DNA of 64,000 nt from JAGVSZ01 sp963747775. GTDB lineage: Bacteria; Pseudomonadota; Gammaproteobacteria; Burkholderiales; SG8-39. Shown one piece after another: positions 8,181 to 15,627 of the stretch (positions are counted from its first letter, which is position 1; every line of letters starts with the position of its first letter). The notes below the pieces were generated by a model that worked only from the letters and a program-made list of their open reading frames with translations, searched no databases and had not been told where the DNA came from. A program made the translations under genes and the position numbers. The stretch covers positions 248,001 to 312,000 of the forward strand of contig CAVVGT010000009.1 of assembly GCA_963747775.1 (NCBI GenBank). The letters run 5' to 3'.

Positions 8181-9170
8181 ATGAAGAAAGCCGTTGCAGG
8201 GCTCGTATTCCTTCTTGCCGCAGCGCTCATCGGGTCGACCGGCGCGCTCGCGCAGACCGAGCTGAAGTTCGCCGACGCACTGCCGAAGACTTTTTCGTAT
8301 TACCCGGCGATGGTCGCGTTCAAGGAGACGGTCGACAAGACCGGCAAGCTGACGATCCGGCTATTTCCGGAAGGAGTGCTCGGCGACCAGAAGGCCCTCC
8401 TGGAAGCGACCAAGGTCGGCTCGGTGGACATCGCCGTGGTCGCCTCGCAGGTGAGCCAGCAGCTGGTGCCGGAGCACGGCATCTTCGGCCTGCCGTTCGT
8501 CTGGCTCAAGCACGAGGACTACCTCAAGTTCCTCCAGGGACCGATCGCCGCCGAGCTCGGCAAGAAGATGGAACCGCACGGCCTTAAGGTGATCGTCTTC
8601 GCCGACGGCGGATCGCTCGCGGTGCTGAACAGCAAGCGCCCGGTGCGCACGCCCGAAGACATGAAGGGGCTGAAGCTGCGCGTGATGCAGGACCCCATGC
8701 AGGTCGACATGATCAAGGCGATGGGCGCGATTCCGGTGCCGATGGGCACGCCCGAGGTCTACTCCGCCATCCAGCAGGGGCAGATCGACGGCAACGCGAC
8801 CAGCGTGCAACTGCTCTGGGCGCTGAAGAACTATGAAGTCGCGAAGCAGCTCTCCGTCACCAACCATGGGCGCGCGGCGGGCGTCGTCATCATGAATCTG
8901 AAGAAGTGGAACGCGCTCGATGGCGATCAGAAGCGCGCCCTCGAGGCGGGCGCAAAGACCTTCTTCAATGTCGACGCCGAGTACTACACGACCAGCGCCA
9001 GCACCGCGAGCCCGCGGGTGGTCACCCAGATGGCGGGCAGCGGCGTGGTGGTCAGCGAGCCGGACATCGCCGCCTTTCGCACCGCGACCCTGCCGGTGGT
9101 GCTGGCGTTCAAGAACCGCGTGAAGTCTCCCCTGGTGGACCAGGCGCTCAAGGAAGCGGGCGTCCAGTAA
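8181..9170 (+). CDS. TRAP transporter solute-binding protein DctP
   Basis: A 329-residue periplasmic receptor of the DctP family, which captures a carboxylate-type ligand and delivers it to the DctQM permease. The start ATG 8181 has GAGGAGGTG just upstream. A signal peptide occupies residues 1 to about 25 (cleavage near A-L-A-Q). Family landmarks include the G-D-Q-K-A-L-L-E block and the ligand-arginine region K-G-L-K-L-R-V-M followed by G-T-P-E-V-Y-S-A-I-Q-Q-G-Q-I-D-G. It is followed by dctQ and dctM. The hyuAB genes opposite suggest a cyclic amide, carbamoyl-amino acid or related acid as ligand, but the sequence does not decide this. Confidence 0.9.
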   Translation: MKKAVAGLVFLLAAALIGSTGALAQTELKFADALPKTFSYYPAMVAFKETVDKTGKLTIRLFPEGVLGDQKALLEATKVGSVDIAVVASQVSQQLVPEHGIFGLPFVWLKHEDYLKFLQGPIAAELGKKMEPHGLKVIVFADGGSLAVLNSKRPVRTPEDMKGLKLRVMQDPMQVDMIKAMGAIPVPMGTPEVYSAIQQGQIDGNATSVQLLWALKNYEVAKQLSVTNHGRAAGVVIMNLKKWNALDGDQKRALEAGAKTFFNVDAEYYTTSASTASPRVVTQMAGSGVVVSEPDIAAFRTATLPVVLAFKNRVKSPLVDQALKEAGVQ

Positions 9171-9172
9171 CC

Positions 9173-9637
9173 TTGTTCTTCCGCGCCGTCGAAAACCTCC
9201 TGCGCTTCGCCGTTGGGGGGCTGGTGGTGACCATCACCGTCATGGTCGCCACGCAGGTCGTTTTCCGCTATGCGGTAAAGCAGCCGATCATCTGGTCGGA
9301 AGAGTTCGTCACGCTGTGCTATCAGTGGCTCGCCTACCTCGGCGCCGCGCTTGCGGTGCGGTACCGCGCCCACTACGGGGTTGATTTCGTCGTGCGTCTT
9401 CTGGGGCCGCGCTGGACGACGCCGCTGGAGTGGCTCGAGCACGTCGTGGTGTGGCTGCTGGCGGTCTTCATGGTCCTGTACGGCTGGCGGATCGTCGAGA
9501 GCGCGGCCTTGCAGATGTACCCGACGCTGCCCTTTTCCGTCGGCACCGGATATCTGATCCTGCCCATCTCGGGTCTGCTGTTCATCCTCATGGACTGGCC
9601 GGTGCTGCTCGAGCGGCGCGCCGCCCGCGCCGCTTGA
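9173..9637 (+). CDS. TRAP transporter small permease DctQ
   Basis: A 154-residue integral membrane protein with about four hydrophobic segments and the family block F-R-Y-A-V-K-Q-P-I-I-W-S-E-E near residue 33. It is the small membrane subunit joining receptor docking to the DctM channel. The start is inferred as TTG 9173, two bases after the dctP stop; no ATG lies early enough to keep the first membrane segment. The stop overlaps the TTG start of dctM (TTGA), so translation is coupled. Confidence 0.85.
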   Translation: MFFRAVENLLRFAVGGLVVTITVMVATQVVFRYAVKQPIIWSEEFVTLCYQWLAYLGAALAVRYRAHYGVDFVVRLLGPRWTTPLEWLEHVVVWLLAVFMVLYGWRIVESAALQMYPTLPFSVGTGYLILPISGLLFILMDWPVLLERRAARAA

Positions 9638-10905
9638 TCCCGCTGGTCATCGTCTTCGTTGCGCTGCTCGCGCTCGGCATTCCGGTCGCCTTCAGCATGG
9701 CGGCCGCGACGATCGCGGGATTCATCGTGCTCGGGATCCCCCTGGAGACGGTCGCGCACAAGATGCTCTCGGGCATCGAGCCGTTTCCGTTCGTCGCCAT
9801 CCCGCTGTTCGTGCTCGCGGGCGCCCTGATGGAGACCAGCGGGATCTCGCGCCGCCTGGTGGCGCTCGCGACCGCCATCGTCGGGCATATCCGCGGCGGG
9901 CTGGGCATCGTGGTGGTCGCCTCCGAGGTGCTGTTCTCGGGGATCTCCGGGTCGTCGGTGGCGGACGCCTCCGCCATCGGCTCGATCCTGATTCCGTCGC
10001 TGACCAAGGCCGGCTATCCGCCGGAGCGCGCGGCCGCGATCGTCGCCGCAGCCTCCGGCATGGGAATCCTGATCCCGCCCTGCCTCGTGATGGTCATCCT
10101 CGGGGCCATGTCCGGCCTGTCGATTGCGGCGCTGTTCATCGCCGGCTTCCTGCCCGGTATTCTCATGGCGCTCACGCTCGCCATCGTCATCCACATCCAG
10201 GCGCGCCGCGGTACGCTGCCCGGCGCGCTCGGCCGTTTTTCGTGGGCCACGCTGCGCACCGCGCTGCGCGAAGCGATCCTGCCGCTCGGCATGCCGGTGG
10301 TGCTGTTCGGCGGCATCCTGGGCGGCGTGACGACGGCGACCGAGGCCGCCGTGCTCGCGGTGATCTACGCGCTCGTGCTGGATCTGGTGATCTACAAGGA
10401 GATCACGCGCAAGGATCTGGGGCGCATGCTGGTCCAGACCGGGATCACCACCGCCGCGGTCTCGCTGCTGGCGGGCGTCGCGACCAGCATGTCGTGGGTG
10501 TTCGCCACGACGGGGGTGCCGCAGGCGATCGCCGCGTATCTGCAGCAGGTCACTTCGTCGCCGTTTCTCCTGCTGGCGCTCATCACGATCACGCTGATCG
10601 TATTCGCGAGCCTGCTCGACGGCCTGCCGGCGCTCATCATCTTCTACCCGATCCTGTCGGTGACGGTAGCGAAGTACGGCATCGATCCGCTGCACTTCGG
10701 GCTGCTCGCCGTCGCAGCGCTCGGCATCGGGCTGGTCGTGCCGCCGGTCGGATTGCTGCTGGTCGTGGTCTGCCAGATCGGGCGCGTGAGCCTGAGCGCC
10801 GTCACGCTGCCGATGCTCCCTTACATCGCGATCCTGGTCGCGACGCTGCTGCTCATCGCGTACGTTCCGTGGGTCGTGCTGGTCTTGCCCAGGCTCCTGC
10901 TTTAG
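9634..10905 (+). CDS. TRAP transporter large permease DctM
   Basis: A 423-residue, very hydrophobic protein with about a dozen membrane segments, typical for the DctM subunit that carries out sodium-coupled transport. Family motifs include F-S-G-I-S-G-S-S-V-A-D near residue 103 and I-P-P-C-L near residue 148, with P-P-V-G in the C-terminal half. The start is TTG 9634, overlapping the dctQ stop by four bases. It closes the cytoplasmic-membrane transport operon that begins at about 7.8 kb. No clear terminator follows. Confidence 0.9.
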   Translation: MIPLVIVFVALLALGIPVAFSMAAATIAGFIVLGIPLETVAHKMLSGIEPFPFVAIPLFVLAGALMETSGISRRLVALATAIVGHIRGGLGIVVVASEVLFSGISGSSVADASAIGSILIPSLTKAGYPPERAAAIVAAASGMGILIPPCLVMVILGAMSGLSIAALFIAGFLPGILMALTLAIVIHIQARRGTLPGALGRFSWATLRTALREAILPLGMPVVLFGGILGGVTTATEAAVLAVIYALVLDLVIYKEITRKDLGRMLVQTGITTAAVSLLAGVATSMSWVFATTGVPQAIAAYLQQVTSSPFLLLALITITLIVFASLLDGLPALIIFYPILSVTVAKYGIDPLHFGLLAVAALGIGLVVPPVGLLLVVVCQIGRVSLSAVTLPMLPYIAILVATLLLIAYVPWVVLVLPRLLL

Positions 10906-10992
10906 GCGACCTCGTGTCGCGCGTCACGTTCCGGGGTCTTGGCGACTCGTAAGGGTCAGAAACCGGTTTTCACTTCCCACAGATTAACGAAA

Positions 10993-11673
10993 ATGCCCCT
11001 GCTCGGAAAAGCCGCCATGCTCCTGTCGTTCGATGTTGTTCCGGACGGGATTCTCGAACATGACGATTGGCATACGCACGAGCATCTTCCCGAGAGGCTT
11101 TCGATTCCGGGATTTGTCCGCGGAACTCGATGGGTGGCGCGGCACGGGCAGCCTAGATACTTCGTGATGTATGAGGTCGATGAACTCCACACTCTAACGT
11201 CCGCCGCATATCTTGATCGGCTGAACCATCCCAGCCCATGGACGTCGAAGATCATGAACTACTACCGAGGCATGACCAGAGGCTTCTGCACGGTAGCGTG
11301 CAGCTACGGAGTCGGCATGGGTCAGGCCGGCCTCTTGCTTCGCTTCAAGCCGGCACCGGGAGCGGAGCTTTCAATGCGGAAGTGGCTGCTCCAAGACAAG
11401 CTGCCTCAGCTTCCTTCAAGGGTTGGTCTAGGTAGCGTCCATCTATTTGAAGGCGCTCTCACGCCACAAATGACAACTGAGCAGCGTATTCGGGGCGCCG
11501 ACGCAGGCATTGACTGGGCCCTATTGGTCACCGGGTACAGCCAAGAATCCGTGGCAATTCTTATGCAAACCGACCTTAGGAACGCGCAACTTGAACAACA
11601 TGGCGCTACAGGGGTTATCGGTGCAATGTACCGAATGGAGTACTCGCTCACCGAGCGAGAGATCGACGCCTAG
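10993..11673 (+). CDS. conserved hypothetical protein, possible dimeric alpha/beta-barrel fold
   Basis: A 226-residue protein from ATG 10993; an in-frame ATG-less extension back to 10939 has no ribosome site. It contains W-H-T-H-E-H-L-P-E-R near residue 27 and two similar halves, each with a short strand-helix-strand pattern like EthD or antibiotic-monooxygenase barrels. The function is unknown; I recall similar proteins only as hypothetical proteins. The DNA is clearly less GC-rich than the surroundings, with many A/T third positions, which suggests recent acquisition. It follows the TRAP operon in the same direction with an 87-base gap, so co-transcription is possible but not shown. Confidence 0.7.
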   Translation: MPLLGKAAMLLSFDVVPDGILEHDDWHTHEHLPERLSIPGFVRGTRWVARHGQPRYFVMYEVDELHTLTSAAYLDRLNHPSPWTSKIMNYYRGMTRGFCTVACSYGVGMGQAGLLLRFKPAPGAELSMRKWLLQDKLPQLPSRVGLGSVHLFEGALTPQMTTEQRIRGADAGIDWALLVTGYSQESVAILMQTDLRNAQLEQHGATGVIGAMYRMEYSLTEREIDA

Positions 11674-11727
11674 ACCCTTCGCCTGAGCGGACACGCGCCG
11701 GTATGCGGCCCTGCGCCCTCAGCGAGT

Positions 11728-11744
11728 GCGGCAGATCCTGCCGC
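11728..11744. terminator. hairpin between convergent genes
   Basis: A seven-base-pair stem GCGGCAG/CTGCCGC with a three-base loop lies in the 112-base gap between the ends of two convergent genes. There is no strong U-tract, so the terminator call is tentative. Confidence 0.3.
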
Positions 11745-11785
11745 CTCCCCTCTGCATCGCACCCAGGCGACGATACAGCCGTTCG

Positions 11786-12205
11786 TCACGAATCCGCCGC
11801 CCGATCGATCCGGTCCTCGGCGCGCGCCACCAAGCGCGCGACCTGCACCGCCGCTCGCTTGTGCATGCCGCGGCCGATCTCGCCGCCGTCGTCCTCGGCG
11901 CTGACCTCGAAAACGTAGAGCTTCCCCTCGCGGCCGACGAAGCGTGCATGGGCGCGCACCGTCGCACCGGGCGGCGTCGGCGCGGCGTGGGTGATCTCCA
12001 CCGTCACGCCGACCGACGTCTCTCCCGCGTGGAGGTGCGGCCGCATGACGCGCGCCGCGGCAATTTCCATGAGCGCCACCATGCGGGCCGTGGCGAGCAC
12101 GTCCGGAAAGGTGTCGGCCGGCTCGCTCGCGATCGTGCTCGCGAGGTCGGCCGTGTCGACCGTTCGGCTCACGCTGGCGTGCGCGCCGGGTTGCAGTCCG
12201 TTCAT
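11786..12205 (-). CDS. thioesterase family protein (FlK-like hotdog fold)
   Basis: A 139-residue protein resembling fluoroacetyl-CoA thioesterase (FlK) and its relatives. Conserved points are the N-terminal L-Q-P-G, the V-L-A-T-A-R-M-V-A-L-M-E block (FlK-like active-site region with the glutamate), T-S-V-G, and H-x-R/K near the end (G-M-H-K-R). Such hotdog proteins hydrolyse small acyl-CoA thioesters in the cytoplasm. The start ATG 12205 fits the family N-terminus; an ATG at 12232 would add nine residues. It lies downstream of the GFA-family gene on the same strand, 68 bases away. The substrate is unknown, and fluoroacetate resistance should not be assumed. Confidence 0.8.
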   Translation of the reverse strand: MNGLQPGAHASVSRTVDTADLASTIASEPADTFPDVLATARMVALMEIAAARVMRPHLHAGETSVGVTVEITHAAPTPPGATVRAHARFVGREGKLYVFEVSAEDDGGEIGRGMHKRAAVQVARLVARAEDRIDRAADS

Positions 12206-12273
12206 CTTGAGGAATCGCTCGCCGCAAATCATAACCCGCCGCCTGGAGCGAATCCGAGCGCGCGCCGGCCGGA

Positions 12274-12750
12274 CTATTCCGCCACGCTCACGCCCGAGCC
12301 ACCCATCTCCTTCGGGACGTCCTTCATCTTCGGCAACCCGTCCTGCATGCGCAGCTGCGTCTCCTGATAGTTGACGTGGATGCCCGCGCGGTACGGAAAG
12401 TCCGGAATGACCGCTGCATACACGTCGATGAGCCCCCAGCCGGGATGCTCGGTGAGGAGATGGCCGCCGCAGGTCTTGCACCACTTGCGATAGCTGCGCG
12501 GCGTCTTGTTGTAGGTGCCGATGTTGTCGGCGCCTCGCGTGATCTGCACCGCTTCGGGTTTCCATAGGGTGAACGCGTTGACCGGTCCTGCCGACCAGCG
12601 CCGGCACGACTCGCAATGGCAATAACCCATCGCGGCCGGCTCGCCGCTGACGGTCAGCTGGACCGCACCGCAAAAGCAGCCGCCTCGATAAGTTCTAGAG
12701 TTGCTTTGATAGCCCTTCCCGCTCGAGGAAGTGGATATGACCCTGGACAT
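12274..12750 (-). CDS. GFA/CENP-V-domain zinc protein
   Basis: A 158-residue protein of the glutathione-dependent formaldehyde-activating (GFA) family. The zinc ligands are all present: G-G-C-F-C-G near residue 23, Y-C-H-C-E-S-C near residue 42, and W-C-K-T-C-G near residue 88. Family members are small zinc-fold proteins, a few with claimed S-hydroxymethylglutathione synthase activity; most have no proven reaction. The start ATG 12750 has AGGAG seven bases upstream. It is divergent from an AraC-type regulator, which might control it. A role in aldehyde handling is plausible but unproven. Confidence 0.85.
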   Translation of the reverse strand: MSRVISTSSSGKGYQSNSRTYRGGCFCGAVQLTVSGEPAAMGYCHCESCRRWSAGPVNAFTLWKPEAVQITRGADNIGTYNKTPRSYRKWCKTCGGHLLTEHPGWGLIDVYAAVIPDFPYRAGIHVNYQETQLRMQDGLPKMKDVPKEMGGSGVSVAE

Positions 12751-12943
12751 TGCTGCACTCCTGTTGAGGATGGGGACTTCGTCCTGGTGAGTCGGCGCGG
12801 ACGCCGCGCGAGTCGTGCCGGCATGGGGTGTAGTATCGAAAGCGCCGCGCAGGCCGGGTTGACCGATTCGCCGGGACTCTTGCGCGAGACGCCGCGAACA
12901 CGACCGTCCCGCCTTTCTCGCCAAGAACGATCCCAGCGCGCAG

Positions 12944-13930
12944 ATGGACGCGTTATCCGATCTCCTGCAGGCCGTGAAGCTGAACGGGGCGCTGTTTCTC
13001 GAGGGCCGCTTCACGGCGCCGTGGTGCGTCGAATCGCATTCCGGCCACGAATCTTCCGGACTCTTCGCCGGGCTCGACCACATCGTGTTCTTCCACGTCA
13101 TCACGGAGGGCCGCTGCAGCGTGCGGCTGGCCGCAGGCGGCGCGCCGATCGATCTCGCCGCCGGCGATCTCATCCTGCTGGCGCAGGACGACTCGCACGT
13201 GCTCGGCAGCGACCTGCAGCTCGCGCCCATCGATGCCGATACGCTGGTGCGGCCGGCGCCGCCGGGCGGAATGCTCACCATGAGCCACGACGGCGGCGGC
13301 GAGGAGACGCGGCTGATGTGCGGCTTCCTGTCGTGCGACAAGCAGCTCAGCCGCCCTCTGCTCGACGCTCTGCCGCGCCTCGTGCGCGTGCCGCTCGGAG
13401 ACGACCCGGGCGCCGCCTGGCTGTTGAGCCTGCTGCGCCGGGGCGCGCAGGAGAACGGCGCGCCCGGTCCGGGCTCCGGGACGCTGCTCGCCAAGCTCGC
13501 CGAGCTGCTCTTCGTGGAAGCGATGCGCCGCTATATCGAGGCGCTGCCCGACCAGCAGGTCGGCTGGCTCGCGGGTCTGCGCGATCGCTACATCGGGCGC
13601 GCGCTCACGCTGATGCACGAGCGGCCGGTGCACGACTGGACCGTCGACGAGCTCGCCGAGCGCGTCGGCCTCTCGCGCTCGGCGCTCGCGCAGCGCTTCG
13701 CCGACCTGCTCGGCCAGCCGCCGATGCAGTACCTGACGCGCTGGCGGCTGGGTCTTGCGGCCGCCGCACTGCGCAGGAGCGACCGCGCCATCGCCCTCGT
13801 CGCGGAGGAATTCGGCTACGAGTCGGAGTCGGCGTTCAACCGCGCGTTCAAGCGCGCGTTCGGCATGCCGCCGGCGGCATGGCGCAGGCAGCGGGTGGCC
13901 GCGCCGCCCAACGCGGCCGCTCCCGGCTAG
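12944..13930 (+). CDS. AraC-family transcriptional regulator
   Basis: A 328-residue regulator. Residues 1 to about 190 form a cupin-like ligand-binding domain (the V-R-L-A-A-G..D-L-A-A-G-D region). Residues 230-315 carry the two helix-turn-helix units of AraC, with L-A-E-R-V-G-L-S-R-S-A-L-A-Q-R-F and the conserved second-helix signature F-G-Y-E-S-E-S-A-F-N-R-A-F-K. It resembles regulators of the cupin_6 class, often placed next to oxidoreductase genes. It is divergent from the GFA gene with 193 bases between the starts, so it probably controls that gene, itself, or both. The ligand is unknown. It is followed by a good terminator. Confidence 0.9.
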   Translation: MDALSDLLQAVKLNGALFLEGRFTAPWCVESHSGHESSGLFAGLDHIVFFHVITEGRCSVRLAAGGAPIDLAAGDLILLAQDDSHVLGSDLQLAPIDADTLVRPAPPGGMLTMSHDGGGEETRLMCGFLSCDKQLSRPLLDALPRLVRVPLGDDPGAAWLLSLLRRGAQENGAPGPGSGTLLAKLAELLFVEAMRRYIEALPDQQVGWLAGLRDRYIGRALTLMHERPVHDWTVDELAERVGLSRSALAQRFADLLGQPPMQYLTRWRLGLAAAALRRSDRAIALVAEEFGYESESAFNRAFKRAFGMPPAAWRRQRVAAPPNAAAPG

Positions 13931-14010
13931 CGCCGGACGGACGCGCAAGAAACGCGGCGCCGCGGTCAAGGCGGCCAGGGCGTCCCGGCCTCATCATTCG
14001 CTCCATGGGT

Positions 14011-14036
14011 GCCGCGTGTGCGCGGCGTGTTTTTTT
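14011..14036 (+). terminator. Rho-independent terminator or leader attenuator
   Basis: A six-base-pair GC stem (GCCGCG/CGCGGC, four-base loop) is followed by GTG and seven T residues. It would end araC-type regulator transcripts. It lies only 15 bases before the ATG of the next gene, so any transcript of that gene starting upstream must read through it. Confidence 0.75.
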
Positions 14037-14051
14037 CCGTGGAGCGCAGTC

Positions 14052-15389
14052 ATGAGCCTTCTCGATGCGTGCGGCGTGCCGTTGTCGACGGCGAGCCGCG
14101 TCTCGCTCGACCGCTACGAGGCGGCGATCGGGATGCTGCACGGTCGCGCCGGCGATCCGCGAGCAGCCGTCGCGGCGGCGCTCGACGAGGCGCCGGACTT
14201 CGTCATGGGCTATTGCCTGCGCGCCGCGCTGCTGATCATGGCCACCGACGAAGCGCTGGAGCCGGCGCTCCGCGAGTGCGTCGCCGCGGGCGAGCGGCTC
14301 GCGCAGCGCGCCAACGATCGCGAACGCCGCCACCTCGCCGCAGCGCGGGCGTGGCTGGAGCGCGACTACCCGCGCGCGATCCGCATTTACGGCGCATTGC
14401 TGATCGACTATCCGTGCGACCGCCTCGCGCTGCGCGTCGCGCACTTCGGCGATTTCTTCCTCGGCCAGCAGAGCATGCTGCGCGACCGCATCGCGCAGGT
14501 ACTGCCGTACTGGGACGCGAGCATGCCGGGCTACGGCCACGTCCTCGGCATGTACGCGTTCGGCCTCGAGGAGACGGCGCTCTACGCGCAGGCGGAGGCC
14601 ACCGCGCGGCGCGCGCTCGAGCTCGACCGTCCCAACCCGGGCGCCCTCCACGCACTCGCCCACGTCATGGAGATGCAGGGACGGCAGCGGGAGGGGATCG
14701 CCCTGCTGAACGAGACCGCGTCGCAGTGGATCCGGGGCGACGGGACCGCGACCCACTACTGGTGGCATCTCGCGCTCTTTCACTTCGATCTGGACGAAGT
14801 GCAGGAGGCGCTCGACATCTACGACGCGCGCATCGGTGCTCGTCCCGAGATGCCCGCGTCGTCCCTCGCGGATGCCTCGGCGCTGCTGTGGCGGCTCCAT
14901 CTCCGGGGCGTTCCGCTGGGCGGGCGCTGGCGCGCGCTGGCCGACTGCTGGGCCGCAAAGCGGCCGCGCGGCTACTTTCCGTTCAACGATCTGCATGCGC
15001 TGCTGGCCTTCATCGGCGCGGGCGACTGGGCGCGCGTCCGGCAACTGCTACGCGCGTTCAGACGCCGTGCGGCCGGCCGCGGCCCGGCGGCGCGAAGGAT
15101 CCGCGAGATTTCGCTGCCGATCGCAATCGCATCGGCGGCGTTCGGTCGGGGCGACTACGGCGTCGCGATCGAGAGACTGGGCGAGATCCGGCTCTCGGGC
15201 CACGCCATGAGCGGCAGCCACGCGCAGCGCGATCTCATCCACCTCACCCTGGTGGAGGCCGCGCTGCGGCATCGCCAGGTTCGCCTGGCGCGCGCGCTCG
15301 CCGCGGAGCGCACGGCGTTGAAGCCGAGCAGCGTCTTCAACCGCGTGCTTGCGTTGCGGGCAGAGAGTGGGCTCGGGCTTGCGGGGTGA
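14052..15389 (+). CDS. TTC38-like tetratricopeptide repeat protein
   Basis: A 445-residue helical repeat protein of the TPR-38 family, which bacteria share with animals and whose function is not established. The start ATG 14052 has GGAG at a seven-base distance. Recognisable family stretches include P-G-Y-G-H-V-L-G-M-Y-A-F-G-L-E-E near residue 157, H-A-L-A-H-V-M-E-M-Q-G near residue 200, and T-H-Y-W-W-H-L-A-L-F near residue 235; the histidines in these blocks are typical. There is no signal peptide, so it is presumably cytosolic. The strong hairpin and T-run just before its start suggest either its own very close promoter or regulated read-through. Confidence 0.8.
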   Translation: MSLLDACGVPLSTASRVSLDRYEAAIGMLHGRAGDPRAAVAAALDEAPDFVMGYCLRAALLIMATDEALEPALRECVAAGERLAQRANDRERRHLAAARAWLERDYPRAIRIYGALLIDYPCDRLALRVAHFGDFFLGQQSMLRDRIAQVLPYWDASMPGYGHVLGMYAFGLEETALYAQAEATARRALELDRPNPGALHALAHVMEMQGRQREGIALLNETASQWIRGDGTATHYWWHLALFHFDLDEVQEALDIYDARIGARPEMPASSLADASALLWRLHLRGVPLGGRWRALADCWAAKRPRGYFPFNDLHALLAFIGAGDWARVRQLLRAFRRRAAGRGPAARRIREISLPIAIASAAFGRGDYGVAIERLGEIRLSGHAMSGSHAQRDLIHLTLVEAALRHRQVRLARALAAERTALKPSSVFNRVLALRAESGLGLAG

Positions 15390-15627
15390 AAGTTTCGGCA
15401 CCGAAGCAAGGGGCTTCTACTAACCGGCTTGCCCCTGCAGGCTGGCACGTTGCTGACCGCATCCAGCGACTTCTCGAGCCCCGGCGCCTGGCTGGACGCG
15501 CCGATGCCGAAGGGCGTGTCATGGAGTGACGCCGGGCCCCTGGGGATGGGTACGTAGTCCGAACGGCCTACTTTGCGGCGCGGCGCGGTGCCGCGACACT
15601 TGCGGCACGCCACAGCCCGACCCCGAC

